From Membranipora membranacea (Eukaryota; Bryozoa; Gymnolaemata; Cheilostomatida; Membraniporidae): a stretch of DNA of 64,000 bases. The notes below the pieces were generated by a model, which saw only the letters and a list, made by a program, of their open reading frames with translations, made no database searches and was not told the origin of the DNA. The stretch's first letter is position 1. Every line of letters begins with the position of its first letter. The stretch spans positions 24,976,025-25,040,024 of the forward strand of contig OU612070.1 of assembly GCA_914767715.1 (NCBI GenBank), written 5' to 3'. A program made the position numbers and the translations under genes. This document shows, piece by piece, positions 35,736-48,229 of the stretch.

Positions 35736-36025
35736 TAGGAATTACTATTTTTGGATTCACTTTTCTTACGTACAGCACTATAGTCTCGGGTTTTTGAAAC
35801 TAGAGCATATATACTAAGTATATATTACTAAGTATATACCAGCAGAGCCAGATTTTACTGTCAAAAATATTGTGAATTAATTAGTTGTTACCGAGATACA
35901 GCTCAATATAAGAATGATTTATGTGTCAGATTTTGGATAAAAACCAGCGATCAATCGGTCACTGCCTCACAATAACATTGTCATTCTGTAGATTAGACAA
36001 CATTTTGATCAAAACCAATAGAGAG

Positions 36026-39000
36026 ATGGCAGTGAGTTACAAGGCATCAGATACAGAAACCATAGAGAGAAAAGGAGCGGATACAGCAGAGAGCAAAGGA
36101 GTGGATACATTGAAACAAGAATCAGCTCCACAATATTTGGAGGGAGGTAAGAAGAACTGCAAAAGCCGAAGTTTGAAGCTTGTTTATTGCCATTTCTTTA
36201 AAATCCACCCTAATTGATAGGTTAATCGTATTGTAAAGAATTGTTAGAAGAAAAAACTCAGTTAAAAAGTCTCATGTAATATTGAAAGAATGTGTTTAGT
36301 CTATTTGATGTCCTGCACTTATTTGGGAGGGATCGGTCATTTTTAGTTCTGATATTATTTTCTATATACTATACTAAAACTAAAAACTTTGCATAATTTG
36401 AGGCTTTTTAAATGTGATGCAAGTCATAGAATGTCACTGTGAAATGCAAACGCACATGAATAAAAAAAAAGTAAATAAGTCTCTGAATTAAATGTCATGT
36501 CAAGACAGTAGATTTCGTTCAAAATGTGCAAAAAATGCTTTCATCATGGTTACCATTGGTGTTTCATCTAAGAAGGACACCAAAAGGGATATTATTCATA
36601 ATGAATTATATTAGTAGGGTTTTGAACTATTTTTTCTTCTCTGGCTAAGATATGAATATACTAATAATGGTCGTTGTAAGTTTTTGTGTTATTTAGAGTT
36701 CATCCGGTTGCGATATACGAACCCTGTATCAACTTGTGAGATTTCCTATGTTTATTAATTCTGGTTGTGAGAGTTAGTAAGAATATCATAATGGTATCCT
36801 TTGGTCATGGATGTAGAGTTAAAGCCTTCCATTTTTCGAGTCAGTAAAAAGTTTCCGTTTCTTACCAGATTAGCAGAAGAACAAATTGTTGTAAAGCTTG
36901 AGCTATAGTTTTGAGGTTAGAAGTTTTCTTATTGCCATTTCTTGGAAATCCGTCCCAATTACTGATTACCGGCAGATTACATTACTGATTACTGATTCCT
37001 AATTAAGTATTGAAATGACAGCAATAAAAGTCAGCTAAATCCCAATGAATCACTGACTGAAGGGCTAACTGCACCCAGGTCAAATATAGACTGCTCAATG
37101 AATGACAAAGAGGATGTATCTCGTCCCAAGGCAGGAAAACAAATGGAATGAAAACTTAGAATTTATATCATAATCTGATTTCTGATCCGATTATAAAAAT
37201 ATACAGCTTCTTGTAATCATACAGCAGCGATCACTTCAGGATCTTAGTGGACAATGACCATCCACTGAACTCTCGCATAAATAGAGATAGGCCAAGCAAT
37301 AGAACATCTGATCATGCTGTATCGTTTTCTAAGGTTTGATCCATGCGTAAATCTCAGTGCTGCCAACCTAGCAAATAGGATGGGTTTTTAGAAAACTAAA
37401 TTAACAAACTATTCTTATTTCCCTTTTTACAGGATATGGCTGGGTGATAGTGATCTGCTCGTTTCTACAGAATGCAGTGGTCGATGGGATGATGTTATCG
37501 TTTGGTGTTTTATACGCGGAGTTTGTTAAAATATTTGAGTCGAGCTCTGCAGAAGCCACATGGGTATTGTCTCTGCAGGTGGCGATTCAGTGCGCCGTAG
37601 GTAGGTGACAGTAACCATAAACAATACAACCTATAATGTCCTATGATGATCCAGCCTTCATGATAATAGTATCAAACTTTCTATATAATGAGACAATAGG
37701 CGGACATGTGCCGTGGTAAGAAAATTGATTTTTAATAATCAATGTACTAACCAATAAAATGTGAATAAATCATGGTTCTTCCCTTACATCCTTATTACCC
37801 AGTTTAGAGCTATTGTGTTCCAGTGTAGGGGATTTACCATGATTTATGGGTTTATTGATTATAAAAAACCAACTTTTTTCCACAGCGCATGTCCGCTTTT
37901 GCCTATTGTATTGGTAATTTGGTAGCATCGCTCATATGCTCATATTCACCGCTATGATCTAAAATTAATGGACCATATTTGGGTCAATAGGCTGAATGCC
38001 CATTTTCGGGTCTTGATTCGATTGATTTAATTTTAATAAGGGTCTATCCAAAATTATCTTCCCTTTATCTTTTTGCAACCACGTGCCAAAGTCAGTTTTT
38101 AATCCAATATTTTCAACTTTTCGCCGACAATGAATCATTTGCAAGATAAATTTATAATTTGGCCTGCAATTACTGTATAAATCATAAAATTGGTGATCAT
38201 CAAACAATAAGGAAACGAGATATCAGCTGATGATATTTGGCACATGATTCTCCGTCTGTGTCCGTACGTCAATTATCCTGAGATAATTTACTTTCACTTC
38301 CTTATTGGTTGAGAAACCTTGTAGTGTGTACCACATGTATAATCTGTGATTTAGCGGTAACATGTTAACCTGAGCATGTCCAAACTTTTCATATACCGTA
38401 ACTATATCTGACCTCATGCTTTACAGTTTTTAATGACGTCATGATAACCGCTATGTCTAGGATTGCTGTTCTAAGATAAAGAGTGAAATTGATTGAATTT
38501 ATGAATGGATGTAACATGTAGTCAATATATGAAATTTTATATAGAATACACAGCTGTCACCTCATTGCTGATTCTGAGATCTACTGCAAATTGGTTGGAA
38601 ATATTTTTATGCCTATGAATAAAATTAGCGTTTTGAAGTCGTAGTTTATAGCTGAAACCAAAAAATGCTTGATGTGTGCATCATTTGAATCTTTTGAGAA
38701 TAAACTACAAAATTAAAGAATTTATAGGCAGTTGAAGTGTTGCCCCATGCAGAGTGTGATGTGATTGCACACTGCAAGGCCTATAAAATACAGAACACAG
38801 CAGGTAGATAATTGAGATAAATATTACATTAGTTTGAATGCTCAGAGTGGGGTTGGTTACCCAGGTTGCTGATAGTAGCATTTAAATTTCAACCACAGTC
38901 CCAGCAATGTGGATGATAATGAAATGTTACTATTAACAACCTGGCAAAGTTTAAGCACTACAGAAATGGAACCAAAAGAAATGAAACTATAAATGCCTAA

Positions 39001-41840
39001 TCACAAATAGTATCTCACTATAGTACATTGGTGTGTTGGTCATTGCCCGACCAAGGGCTCTCACTCCATCTGTCATGGTGTGATTGATTAATTATAATGC
39101 CGCCTCCATTTTTACGACCCATTATTTCCCATTTGTTCAGTTTGCGGAAATTGCACATTATAAACTTATATTGGTCTTTTCTTATCAGAGATATTATCAG
39201 TCATCTGTTATCTGTTGCCACTTCCGGCGGGCATGGGTATAGGGTGCAGCATGAGTAATATGGGTCCCAGTACCTGTACCCAAGAGAGGGTAACTCTCTC
39301 CGCTTCAAAGATTATGAGAGCACCAAGGATGATCTCCATACATACACACCGTGACTGATTTGAGTTAACCTCTCGTATGGATATACTTATTTGTAGGACC
39401 GATAGTGAGCGCTCTGCTGCTGACGTTTGGAGCTCGTGTAGTGGTCATGAGTGGTTCCTTAATTCTGGCTGTCGGTATTATAGCCAGTGCATATGTACCT
39501 GATATTCTTTATCTGTATCTGACGTTTGGAGTGATAAATGGTGAGTTAATCCCTGAGACAACTTGACAGGTCTGGATTGGTAACCTGGCAGGTCTGAATC
39601 AGTGACCTGATTGTTGAATAGGCCCCTTGTTAATCGGTGAACCCATTATATCCGCAAGTGAAAAGTTTGCCATTTCAAAAATGCTTGAAATAGCTAATTT
39701 AAACCATGGTTGAGATTTACTTACCTTTAAAACCTTATATAACCTCCCGTCTGAGCTAGCGAAGATTAAGCGCTAGCTAACATTAAGTTGACCCCAACTA
39801 GCTATGATTTACTCTTCTAGAGTAGTTCTTAGTTGTAATAATTTGAGATCTCATCCCAATAGTTTATCCTCTGATCCATATGAGCGTCACCTCGTCATAT
39901 AAAGCCATGTATCCCTGTTTTCCCAAAATATTTTGTAGAACGATATTGAGTTGTGTCTGGATTTAGCATTTTCTCATGTTGTAATCATTGCCCCTTTTTC
40001 TAATGCAGGGATAGGTATGGGACTGCTCTACCAAACCTCGTGTGTTCTCAGTAGTTATTACTTCTATAAGAGGCGAGGATTAGTGAACGGAATCGTCTCC
40101 TGTGGTACTGGAGTAGGACTGATGGTGTTTCCACTCTTCTTGTCTTATGTGCTGGAGCATATGGGATTGATCAGCACATTCTATATTCTCGCAGGAGTTG
40201 CTCTACTGTTAATGATATGCGGCGCTGCCATAATTCCAGCAGAAAAGTTGATGCGTCGAAAACTCATGAGAGACAGCAAAGAGGGTGAAAAAGGACTGAA
40301 GAGTGTCGGAGATGGGGAGCCAGAAGAAATAAAGACAAAGAAAAGTTTTTTTGATCTTATGAGAAATGTCAAGAAGAATTCAATGGAGCTCAAACTCTTC
40401 TACAAACCTTCATTCTGCTTATTCATTCTGTCGGCTGTGCTGTGGAGATTTGCTTACTTCACCCCGATGGTCTTTCTACCGAGTCGTGCCATGTCGTTCG
40501 GCCATTCCAGTGAGGCGACTGCTCTGCTGCTCACCCTCTCAGGAGCAGGAAGTATATTAGGACGTGTGGTGTATGGGCTATTAGCAGATGTTCAGCGACT
40601 GCGACAGTTCAGGCCACAACTCTTTGCCTCTGCTTTCATATTTGCGGGACTGGTGTCAGTTGTTAATTTTGGAGAAGAGTACTACCACCAAATACTTTAC
40701 GCAATGCTTTATGGAGCGTTCCTGGGTGAGTAAATATAACCCAGTTTTATAATAGTGCAGATATAGATGACATAGATGTGGTGTCAAGAATTTGATATAA
40801 GAACTGGCATTAACCACTTACAACAGAGAAATGAGAATCTGAAAGTGTAAGCCACCACCAGCTTTATTTTGTCTGTGCTGTGACTCCAAATAATAAATTT
40901 GATTACAGCCTAGTGCCCTTGTGAGAAATCATCATGATATTGCACTGAGTACTTAATATTTGGGCAGATATTCATATCCCGGAAGTTAATATTTATAATG
41001 TAACCAATCATTTTGGAAGCCCACAAAATATTATCAAGGCTTGATATAAATATCGGGTTGTCTCTTCACAAAAAAATCTTGCATATGTTTTCAGTGTTAT
41101 TGTTGAGTTTGGAACAAACAATATTCTGGTGTTATACAGTCATCAAAATTTATGTACTAGTCACACTCTTTGCGTATTGACCATATTAATTATCAGAGTA
41201 TATGAATATTCCACTACATGTGAATGTATCTGATGCAGCCAGTAAGTTTAGAAAATACAAACGGAATTAATTTAATATCTGCTGTATTTTAGGTGGCACA
41301 TTTGGATTACGAACTACAGTGCTTGTAGACCTGATAGGTATAGATAACTTACCACAAGCGTTCGGTATGGTGAGTATGCTGGAGGCTGTCATCATGATGG
41401 TGGGACCAATCTCAGCAGGTGAGCATACAGCATCATTCAATCGGCAGCGATAATCTTCCTGCTAGCACAAAATCATATAATCAAAGTCAGCCTTTGAAAA
41501 TCTTTACAAAGTTGGTATGGAGGATGATGCAGTTGTCCGCAATGGTCCTCCAATAGATTTTCAAGCTAATTATTGAAATAAATTATTGTTTCTTCTTATT
41601 TCTACCTTTGGTTGACCTTGTGTGCGTTCATTGTTTGTAGCCTGGCTGTATGACTGGTCACAGGACTATGGAGTGGTGTACCTCTACGCTGGTTGTGTTC
41701 TCATAGCAAGTGGACTTGTCATCCTGCTCATACCGCTCGCGTCAACCATACAAAGAAAATTACAATCAAGTTCCACACAGCACGAAACCCAGACAGAGTC
41801 TGCGGGTAATAGTGCCTACATCGATGATGAGAAACTGTAA
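36026..41840 (+). CDS. Monocarboxylate transporter (SLC16/MCT family), intact copy B
   Basis: Six exons: 36026-36146, 37433-37600, 39397-39540, 40009-40725, 41293-41418 and 41641-41840. All five introns are phase 1 with GT-AG ends, and the sum is 1476 nt (491 residues). The start is MAVSYKASDTETIER; an upstream in-frame Met at 35921 looks like 5' UTR. EGGYGWVIVICSFLQN at the exon 1-2 join is the MCT signature before and in helix 1; YYFYKRRGLVNGIVSCGTGV is the second conserved MCT motif in helix 5. A charged loop (about residues 220-260, KLMRRKLMRDSKEGEK, EEIKTKKSFFD) separates two six-helix halves, as in MFS transporters. The C-terminus is cytosolic and acidic, ending DDEKL. MCT-like proteins move lactate, pyruvate, amino acids or related acids across the plasma membrane. 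The exact substrate is unknown; the family position is nearer the orphan MCTs than MCT1-4 by my reading. Introns 1 and 2 are about 1.3 and 1.8 kb and hold repeats. Confidence 0.93.
36147..37432 (+). other. Intron 1 of transporter copy B
   Basis: AT-rich intron with no other feature seen. It starts GTAAGAAG and ends in CCCTTTTTACAG. Confidence 0.7.
37601..39396 (+). other. Intron 2 of transporter copy B
   Basis: Shared with copies A and C over 37601-39236. Short minus-strand frames at 37965-38417 recur in A and C but with different breaks in each, so they are not constrained. The 5'-deleted SINE at 39227-39350 lies near the acceptor. Confidence 0.7.
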
Positions 41841-43560
41841 CTGTGCCATGCCACACACCTGTGCTCTCAAGAAACATAGTGCCACTTTTAACTAGTGGCT
41901 ATAGAAGCAGCTACAAGCAGACAATGTCAAAGTGATTCATTTTATCATTGTCCTTTCTCCGACCTTATTGTAAACTTATTTACTTTTGCAATAAAAAGAA
42001 TCCAAAGTTACTCGCGAGCCAATTAACATTATAATTACTTACATGGATATTTTGAGAAAAGATTAATTTCATTAAAATTTTGCATCTATGTTAATGTTAT
42101 CTTTGATGAGGATCCTGTAAAACATTAATGATTCAGTTCCTCCTGGTACTACATCAAAACAATTGTTTATCTAAGGTCCAACCAAAAATTATTTACACCG
42201 TATTTCTGAATGAATGCTTAACAAGGAACCAGTATATTCTCTAAAGTGGAGTGATATTGCAAACAATCGGGTGTCCAAATATCCCTCCGTAACCCCAGAG
42301 GGAACAAACGCTATTAGACATTAGTCAGATCATGACTTGGTGTTGGGATGTAAGAGATGTTACTATAACTTCTGCAACTGTTGCATTTGCCACACATAAC
42401 CATGACAATCAACCAACGGGGGGGAGGGGGGGGCTGAGTAAAACAATGCTGTACCTGATGCTATAATGACATAAATGAAATGATTTTAGAATTTTAAGTG
42501 CAGAACTAGTCTCCACTTTTGTTGAAGTAGGACAACCATATATCAACAAAACAACTCCTTCAAATTATTTGTTTGATATAAATGCAACCATAAAGAGTAT
42601 ATCTGGTCCATCTAAGTTACAGGGGAAGATAAGAAAAATCAAGACAGAACACAACCAGCACTCTCGATTAACGAAGCTTTGATACCATGTTCTGGCCTGT
42701 TATAAGACTAACACAGAATGAATTAACCATATGTTTCCGATCGACCACATTTGGTCACCCTGATGATAACAACATGGCGGACTGTGCAGAAGCTCTTAAC
42801 TTCAGTTAACAAAGTGGCAGAGAGAATGCCTGTTTTTCTGGCAAAGAAGAAAAGGAACATCAAGAGATTTGGAGCCACTATAGATTGTAACTATTATTAT
42901 GTATTGGCCAATAAAGGTGAATGGTTGCCAATTTTGTGCTTTCAGCAACTGTAGTCCTAATAAATGTTGTCCCTTTTATCAAAAGACTGAAGTGCAAGGT
43001 GGCATATTAATTACTTTTACCTTTATCACTTATTGTGATAGTGATTTTGTTTGAATTCTGTAACAGTGATTGGTATTGGATCTGTGGTAAACATGGTTGA
43101 TTCAACACCTTGTGATCAGTTGTAAACATCAATCAGCTGATTTTACACCTCCTGGTATGACGTTTTCATTCACAAACAAATTTCCCACGCTCTGATTCAT
43201 GATAATTGTGGTGAAATACTGAGATAAGCAATAAAACATGAATGGCTCAAAATATTCGAAATTTTCTTTTAGTACTTTCTTAGTTTCTAATTATCTATCC
43301 AACCATATAGGTTTTATGAGAATCCGCTAACGCCGTTACTATACCTCAAATACCCTCTTCATGAAATAAGGGTCTCTACTCGCTCTTAGATTGTTGGCTG
43401 ACTACAATCTACAATTTTTCCGCTTGGGGATACTGGTGATGTGGTGCTGTAAAGATAGTCACCATTTTGTAACGCTTGAACCCCAAATAATAACTGAGGA
43501 ACAGGAAATATCCGAATGAACAACATAACTTGTGCAATTTGTCTCGAGAAATATTTCTTT
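41841..43560 (+). other. 3' UTR and 3' flank of transporter copy B
   Basis: AATAAA in TTTGCAATAAAAAG at about 41985-41998 is the likely polyadenylation signal, kept in all three copies. An interrupted poly-G run (G7 A G8) sits at 42418-42433. A short frame at 42751-42954 is open in B but differs in A and C. I do not call it a gene. Confidence 0.65.
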
Positions 43561-43885
43561 TCTTTATACACTATAGGTCTGACTTTGACCGCCCCATTTA
43601 ACGGGCTCCGTAATGCTCAGGTGTCTTGTGAGGGGTAGTGACCCTAAACCCTTGCCTGCTGTGGCCAGCAACTCTTTATCGAAGAAGCAGAGGGGGATCT
43701 TTATAATGGCATGCAAGCACACAGTAGACCTTCCTCATTTATGGTCCTGATCCAAACAGACCTGTCTAGGATGAATGGCTTGCCAGTGTCAATTCAGAAG
43801 CGACATCCGGCGTTGGGATTCGAACCTGGATCATAATGATCAAAAGTCCTTTCCCTTAACCCTCCTGACTCCTACTCATGAACTA
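43560..43885 (-). mobile_element. tRNA-derived SINE, complete minus-strand copy
   Basis: On the minus strand: AGGAGTCAGGAGGGTTAAGG, B-box CCAGGTTCGAATCCC, CACTGGCAAGCCATTCATCC, GGTCTACTGTGTGCTTGC, ATTATAAAGATCCCCCTCTG, and a tail region shared with the other copies. It is the best copy for defining the family. Confidence 0.75.
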
Positions 43886-45382
43886 TGGTGACCAAAAAAG
43901 CAGGAAAAACTTTGATTTGGCGAAAGGAATGCGTGTTGATTTTGAAGATGCTGTAGCGGGACATAGGGTTCAAACTTCCCTGCTATGTGAGCCATGGCAC
44001 AACAAGCATGACCTAGGTGAGGTGAATTTCAGATGTACAATGTGTTTGTTTTTTAGTTTGACCGTGTATCGAGTATAAAACTGGTTGGAGAACAAAACAG
44101 TTGAATGAATGAAGTTGAAACCATGTGATTAAACATATATTAAGGACATACGTATAAAAAAGAGAAGTTATTAATGAAGTGGATCTTAAAACTGAAATCA
44201 ATATAGAGATGGTCAACAGATGATATCCTCATTAGGCGCAAACAAGGAAAGGAGACAGCTGTCGAGAGAGTAACAGGTAGGTCATAGACTTAATAATAAA
44301 TTATTATTATTATAATAGTTTATTATTATTATAATAGTTTATTATTAAGTCTATGAGGTAGGTTAACCCTTTGTGTGTCATCTATACAATCAGGCATATA
44401 ATCCCTCCTGTTAGCTATTCTGGTTAAAATTCATTGGAATGACATGAGGTTATAAAACTTGTCAGAACTCAAAAACTAAAAAGTTTAGAAGGAAAGTTTA
44501 AAATATAAACCTCTTCTCCATAAAATTCTTGATCTATCTATCCATTGTCTATCTGTCTAGCAATACCAGAAATAATTTTAATGATGCTGAAACACACAAC
44601 AAAGTGTATAAATAGACTGATTTTGTGTTTAGCTTATCACAAATCCCCTCATACTGGTTTTACACAAACAGGATTTATACCACTGGACAGGAAATTTTGT
44701 TTGGATGAGAAATAAATAAATAATGAACTCTTTACAGGCAATATTACAGCCATGCTGCAGGTTACAGCGGAGAGGGTGCAATAAATACAAAGTTTATGCA
44801 GGCACTGCTATTGTATTATATTTACGGATCAATGGCTGTAGTTGGAAAGCTGCTTTGTACTAGCATTTGTAAGGTGGTAACTATAAATTGCTGAACAGGC
44901 TGAACAGCTGAACAGAATTTCTCAGACTAATATTCGTTTGAGTCTTTACATGATTATCTTATTTTTCATGAGCATGGACAATTCTTTATTATTCTTCTCA
45001 TTAAATCATTTATTTTAAGTTTGCATTGTCAGCACAGAAATGTGAAATAACAAAAATATGCCAGCTTGAATTATTATAAACATTACGCTTTTCTTTGAGG
45101 TTTTTTACATATATTTGCAGTTATAAAATATGTATAAATATAATTGATAATTGATGTTCTATATCTGCTTGACGATCAAAGCCACATCTGTTCAGTATAG
45201 GAGCAACTTCATCCACCTATAATTACATAATATATACATCATTATCACATTAATAAACAGTAACCTCACATCCTTCCTCCTTCCTTTTGGTTTGACGTCA
45301 AACAATATAATCATGATAATATACAGTCTTTGACGGTTTGCAAGAATGAGTTTTGAGTCTTGAACTTTTAATTAACTTACAG
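43886..45382. other. Copy B flank with no supported gene
   Basis: A short frame at 43878-44078 has no recognisable domain. From 44275 to 45022 the sequence matches copy A 33059-33752. Beyond that it is unique. Confidence 0.5.
44283..44355. mobile_element. 73-bp palindromic element, paralogue of 33067-33120
   Basis: Same ends and same AGGTAGGT duplications (44275-44282, 44356-44363). It is longer by a 19-bp internal duplication of TTATTATTATAATAGTTTA. Confidence 0.75.
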
Positions 45383-46365
45383 TTTTCAAACCTTGACACA
45401 CTGGGCAAGTGTATCTATGTAGGCAAAAATGCAGTAGACACATTGGAGGTAACACCCTTGGAACACACCCAAGCCTCCTCTCCAGCCGTTCGTCTGGAGA
45501 CAATAGCCTCTGACGATGATTTCTTAATGGTCTGTAATATCTACTTAAACTGTTTGGGAAATATACATATATATTGACCCCAAGGATGTTGAAACAATGG
45601 CGTCATCTGCTATAGCATTAAACATGTCATTTCCGGAAGAATGATACTTAAAATTTGATCTTAGTTTCAGTTTTTGGCTTTCGTCAGTTTCTTTTCTTTT
45701 CCATGCATGTAATGTTTAAATTATGAACCAAATTGCATAGAGAAAACAGGGAGCAACCCAAAACTGCCACGCTTGGTTACCGCAGATGCCATTAGCTCAG
45801 CTAGAATATAGAACAGCCTTTACAAATGACATCTATGGTTAATGGCAAATATTTGCTCTTTATAATTGACCCTGATCGTTGCATCACATATTCATTCATT
45901 ATTAGCTATCGTGACAGCAGCAGTACAAGCTAGATATCAGTTCCATTAACTGCAGTTTCACAAGTTGTCTTTCCCTTTTATAATGCAGGATAACTCCTGA
46001 CTTTACTGGATCACGTATTATTATAGGACACTGGAAATTCCACTGTCTTAAAGTGAAGACAGCCAATGAGAATGTTTTGTTTAAAATAGACTGCGTGTCA
46101 TAATAATACAGCCAATACAAAGGTTTGGCTTAAAATAGACTACGTGTCATAATGCTTCAGCCAATGAGATTGTCTTGTGTACTATTTCCGCATAGGTGCA
46201 ATCGTGCAATCAATCATGTGGGAAAGACTGAGAGCAAAACATTTTATTTACAGGGAGAACATCACCACACCCGCGATAAAACAGCACGAGGATAAGAGTC
46301 TTGGAAATGATGAAAGATTTCGGCAAGCACCACCGGAGGGTATAAAACGAAGAAAATTCGAATGA
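45383..46365 (+). CDS. Two candidate exons of an unrecognised gene
   Basis: 45383-45529 follows an ACTTACAG acceptor and reads FSNLDTLGKCIYVGKNAVDT, then LEHTQASSPAVRLETIASDD and FLM at a GTCTGT donor. 46254-46365 follows a strong TTTTATTTACAG acceptor and reads ENITTPAIKQHEDKSLGNDE, then RFRQAPPEGIKRRKFE and stop. Both look coding in composition, but their simple join is out of phase (0 into 2), so another exon or donor would be needed. The second exon is cut by the copy C deletion junction. Function unknown. Confidence 0.35.
46066..46175. repeat. Short tandem repeat with three CCAAT motifs
   Basis: AGCCAAT occurs at 46071, 46110 and 46159, twice as CAGCCAATGAG, with TTAAAATAGACTGCGTGTCA between. 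This may be only a minisatellite. A promoter role is possible but unsupported. Confidence 0.5.
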
Positions 46366-46739
46366 AAAAAAGACAAGTGCTCACCGGATACAAACACACA
46401 TTATAACAGTAGAAACATGGAGGAAAAGCACTTCATTTTTTTAATATAGATCTGATTTTAATTCAGATAAATATTTTGAGAATTAATTTTACCATGAATT
46501 ATTTTTACTCAGGATTATTCACATTTTGGAGACTGGATATATTATAAGCAAGAAGACCCAGGATATATTGGTAATTATACTTTCGTTTGAAAAGCTTATT
46601 ATCATTTTTTAATTAATATCTTTTTACTTTTACATTTTTAAATTGACATTTTGTATTCACTTCTAAACTTAGAACAAAATAAATAGTTGTATTGACCTCA
46701 ACTAAGCATCCGCTTGATTAAATTACTGAATTGTAAACA

Positions 46740-46975
46740 ACCACCGAGTATCAGGATTCAAGAGTGTTAACACAGTCTTTGATCTTGCAAAATTATCACC
46801 CTAATAAAGCATCAAGAATCTTACTATCTTTGAGTAGTCAAAGATACTTTGAACTAGAATTGTGAAGAAGTCGAATATATCATCAAGAGTCTTTAGCACA
46901 GTCTTTGACATTGTAAAATTATCCCTCTATAAGCATCAAGAATTTTATTATCTTTGAGTAGTCAAAGATACAAGT
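46740..46975. repeat. Hairpin tandem repeat, paralogue of 11205-11405
   Basis: Two units with TATCTTTGAGTAGTCAAAGATA-like stem-loops and GCATCAAGAATCTTACT. It ends the region shared with block C. Confidence 0.75.
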
Positions 46976-47226
46976 ATCAACAGAGACTACAGATATAGTC
47001 TATAGTCTCTGGTATCAAGCTAAAGTTAAAGCCAAATTTGAAGCACCTAGAGCTATTCTCATTCCGAACAGAGAAGTGAATTGAAGTCTGTAACCTATCA
47101 ATTGGTTACAAGGCCTGTGATTCTAATACAACTGCCGGTGTCACCTAATTGGACTTCCAGGCACTAAACAAAGTTCAACAACCTTGTTGGAATTCAAATC
47201 TCCACAAATAAGTTTATATGTTTATA

Positions 47227-47395
47227 TGTTTAAACAACTTACCTCACTCTCTGAGTCAGCTTCAGAATCACCGTCAGCAAAGAAAAGCTGTAAATCCTTA
47301 TCAACATGGTGAAACTTGATAGTAGGAGAGAAAAAATTTATCCTTCCTCCCAGTTCAACATGTTTATACCACACTAACTTATCTATGAGTACAAT
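47227..47395 (-). CDS. Possible single exon, unrecognised
   Basis: The minus-strand frame reads KLVWYKHVELGGRINFFSPT, then FADGDSEADSESE and a good GTAAGTTG donor at about 47245. The acceptor (TACTCATAG) is weak and no partner exon was found. Confidence 0.25.
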
Positions 47396-47960
47396 GTAAT
47401 AGGGTCTTAACCTTGCTATCAGGTCCGTCCCAGGTAATCTCCCAGCACTTGTCTCAGGCAAAGCTCACTAGTGTTCCTGCTTGGTATCGGCTCAGTCTTA
47501 GACTGACGTCCTTCATCTGGGTACCATAGACATCTATATCTCATTCACCATAGACATATACACTACATCTCCCTTCCAACTTTTCATCAGACGTTACTAC
47601 TATTGATGTGTGTGCTGTGGCGTCTGCACAGGTGTAATCACACCATCAAACTCTACAGAAGTGTAATAATGTTCTCACAGTATGTGTACCTCCTAGTATC
47701 TCAACAACAATATCAATGTAATGTGTCATCCAGTTTGCATTATTGCGATATCCTGATTATTATTTGCGAATTTAGATGAAAACTAACAAAATAAATTTAA
47801 CAAATGGACAGAGCAGACAGGACTTTGTATATAAAATGTGCGCTGAAATGTGAAGTGTCATAATATATAAAAGAAATCATTTAGAGATTCTTGATCTCGA
47901 ATGTCCATAATCATGTCAAGTTCAGTTTCTATATCAGTCCGTATTTCATGTCCGTGTATC

Positions 47961-48197
47961 TTAGATGTTTTCTGGACGCCTCGCTTTCTGAGCTCTTTCT
48001 TCCATAATGGTTATCACCCGCTGGAACTCCCTCTTCCAGAGCCTTACTATGACATTTTTTACATGTGAGCCATCTTTCAGATATGTCTCATAGAACTTGT
48101 AATGGCCTTTCTTTCGTTTAAAGATCTTCGAGTGTAGATGGGGGGGGGGTGTTATTCTCATATTTCGGCAGTTAGTTACACGGGTATCATGCATCAT
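47961..48197 (-). other. Unassigned frame just 3' of the Gypsy fragment
   Basis: Reads KGHYKFYETYLKDGSHVKNV and REFQRVITIMEERAQKARRP before the stop. It is lysine- and arginine-rich with no family recognised. It may be 3' retroelement sequence or an unrelated exon. Confidence 0.25.
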
Positions 48198-48229
48198 AAA
48201 CAGTCAAACGCGGGCGTCCCAATAACATT

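Noticed and set aside
37965-38417. Minus-strand genes in intron 2
   Set aside because: Frames recur in A and C only because the intron was duplicated. Breaks differ and no domain is seen.
42751-42954. Small conserved gene downstream of the transporter
   Set aside because: The frame is open in B but altered in both A and C, with no domain or splice logic.
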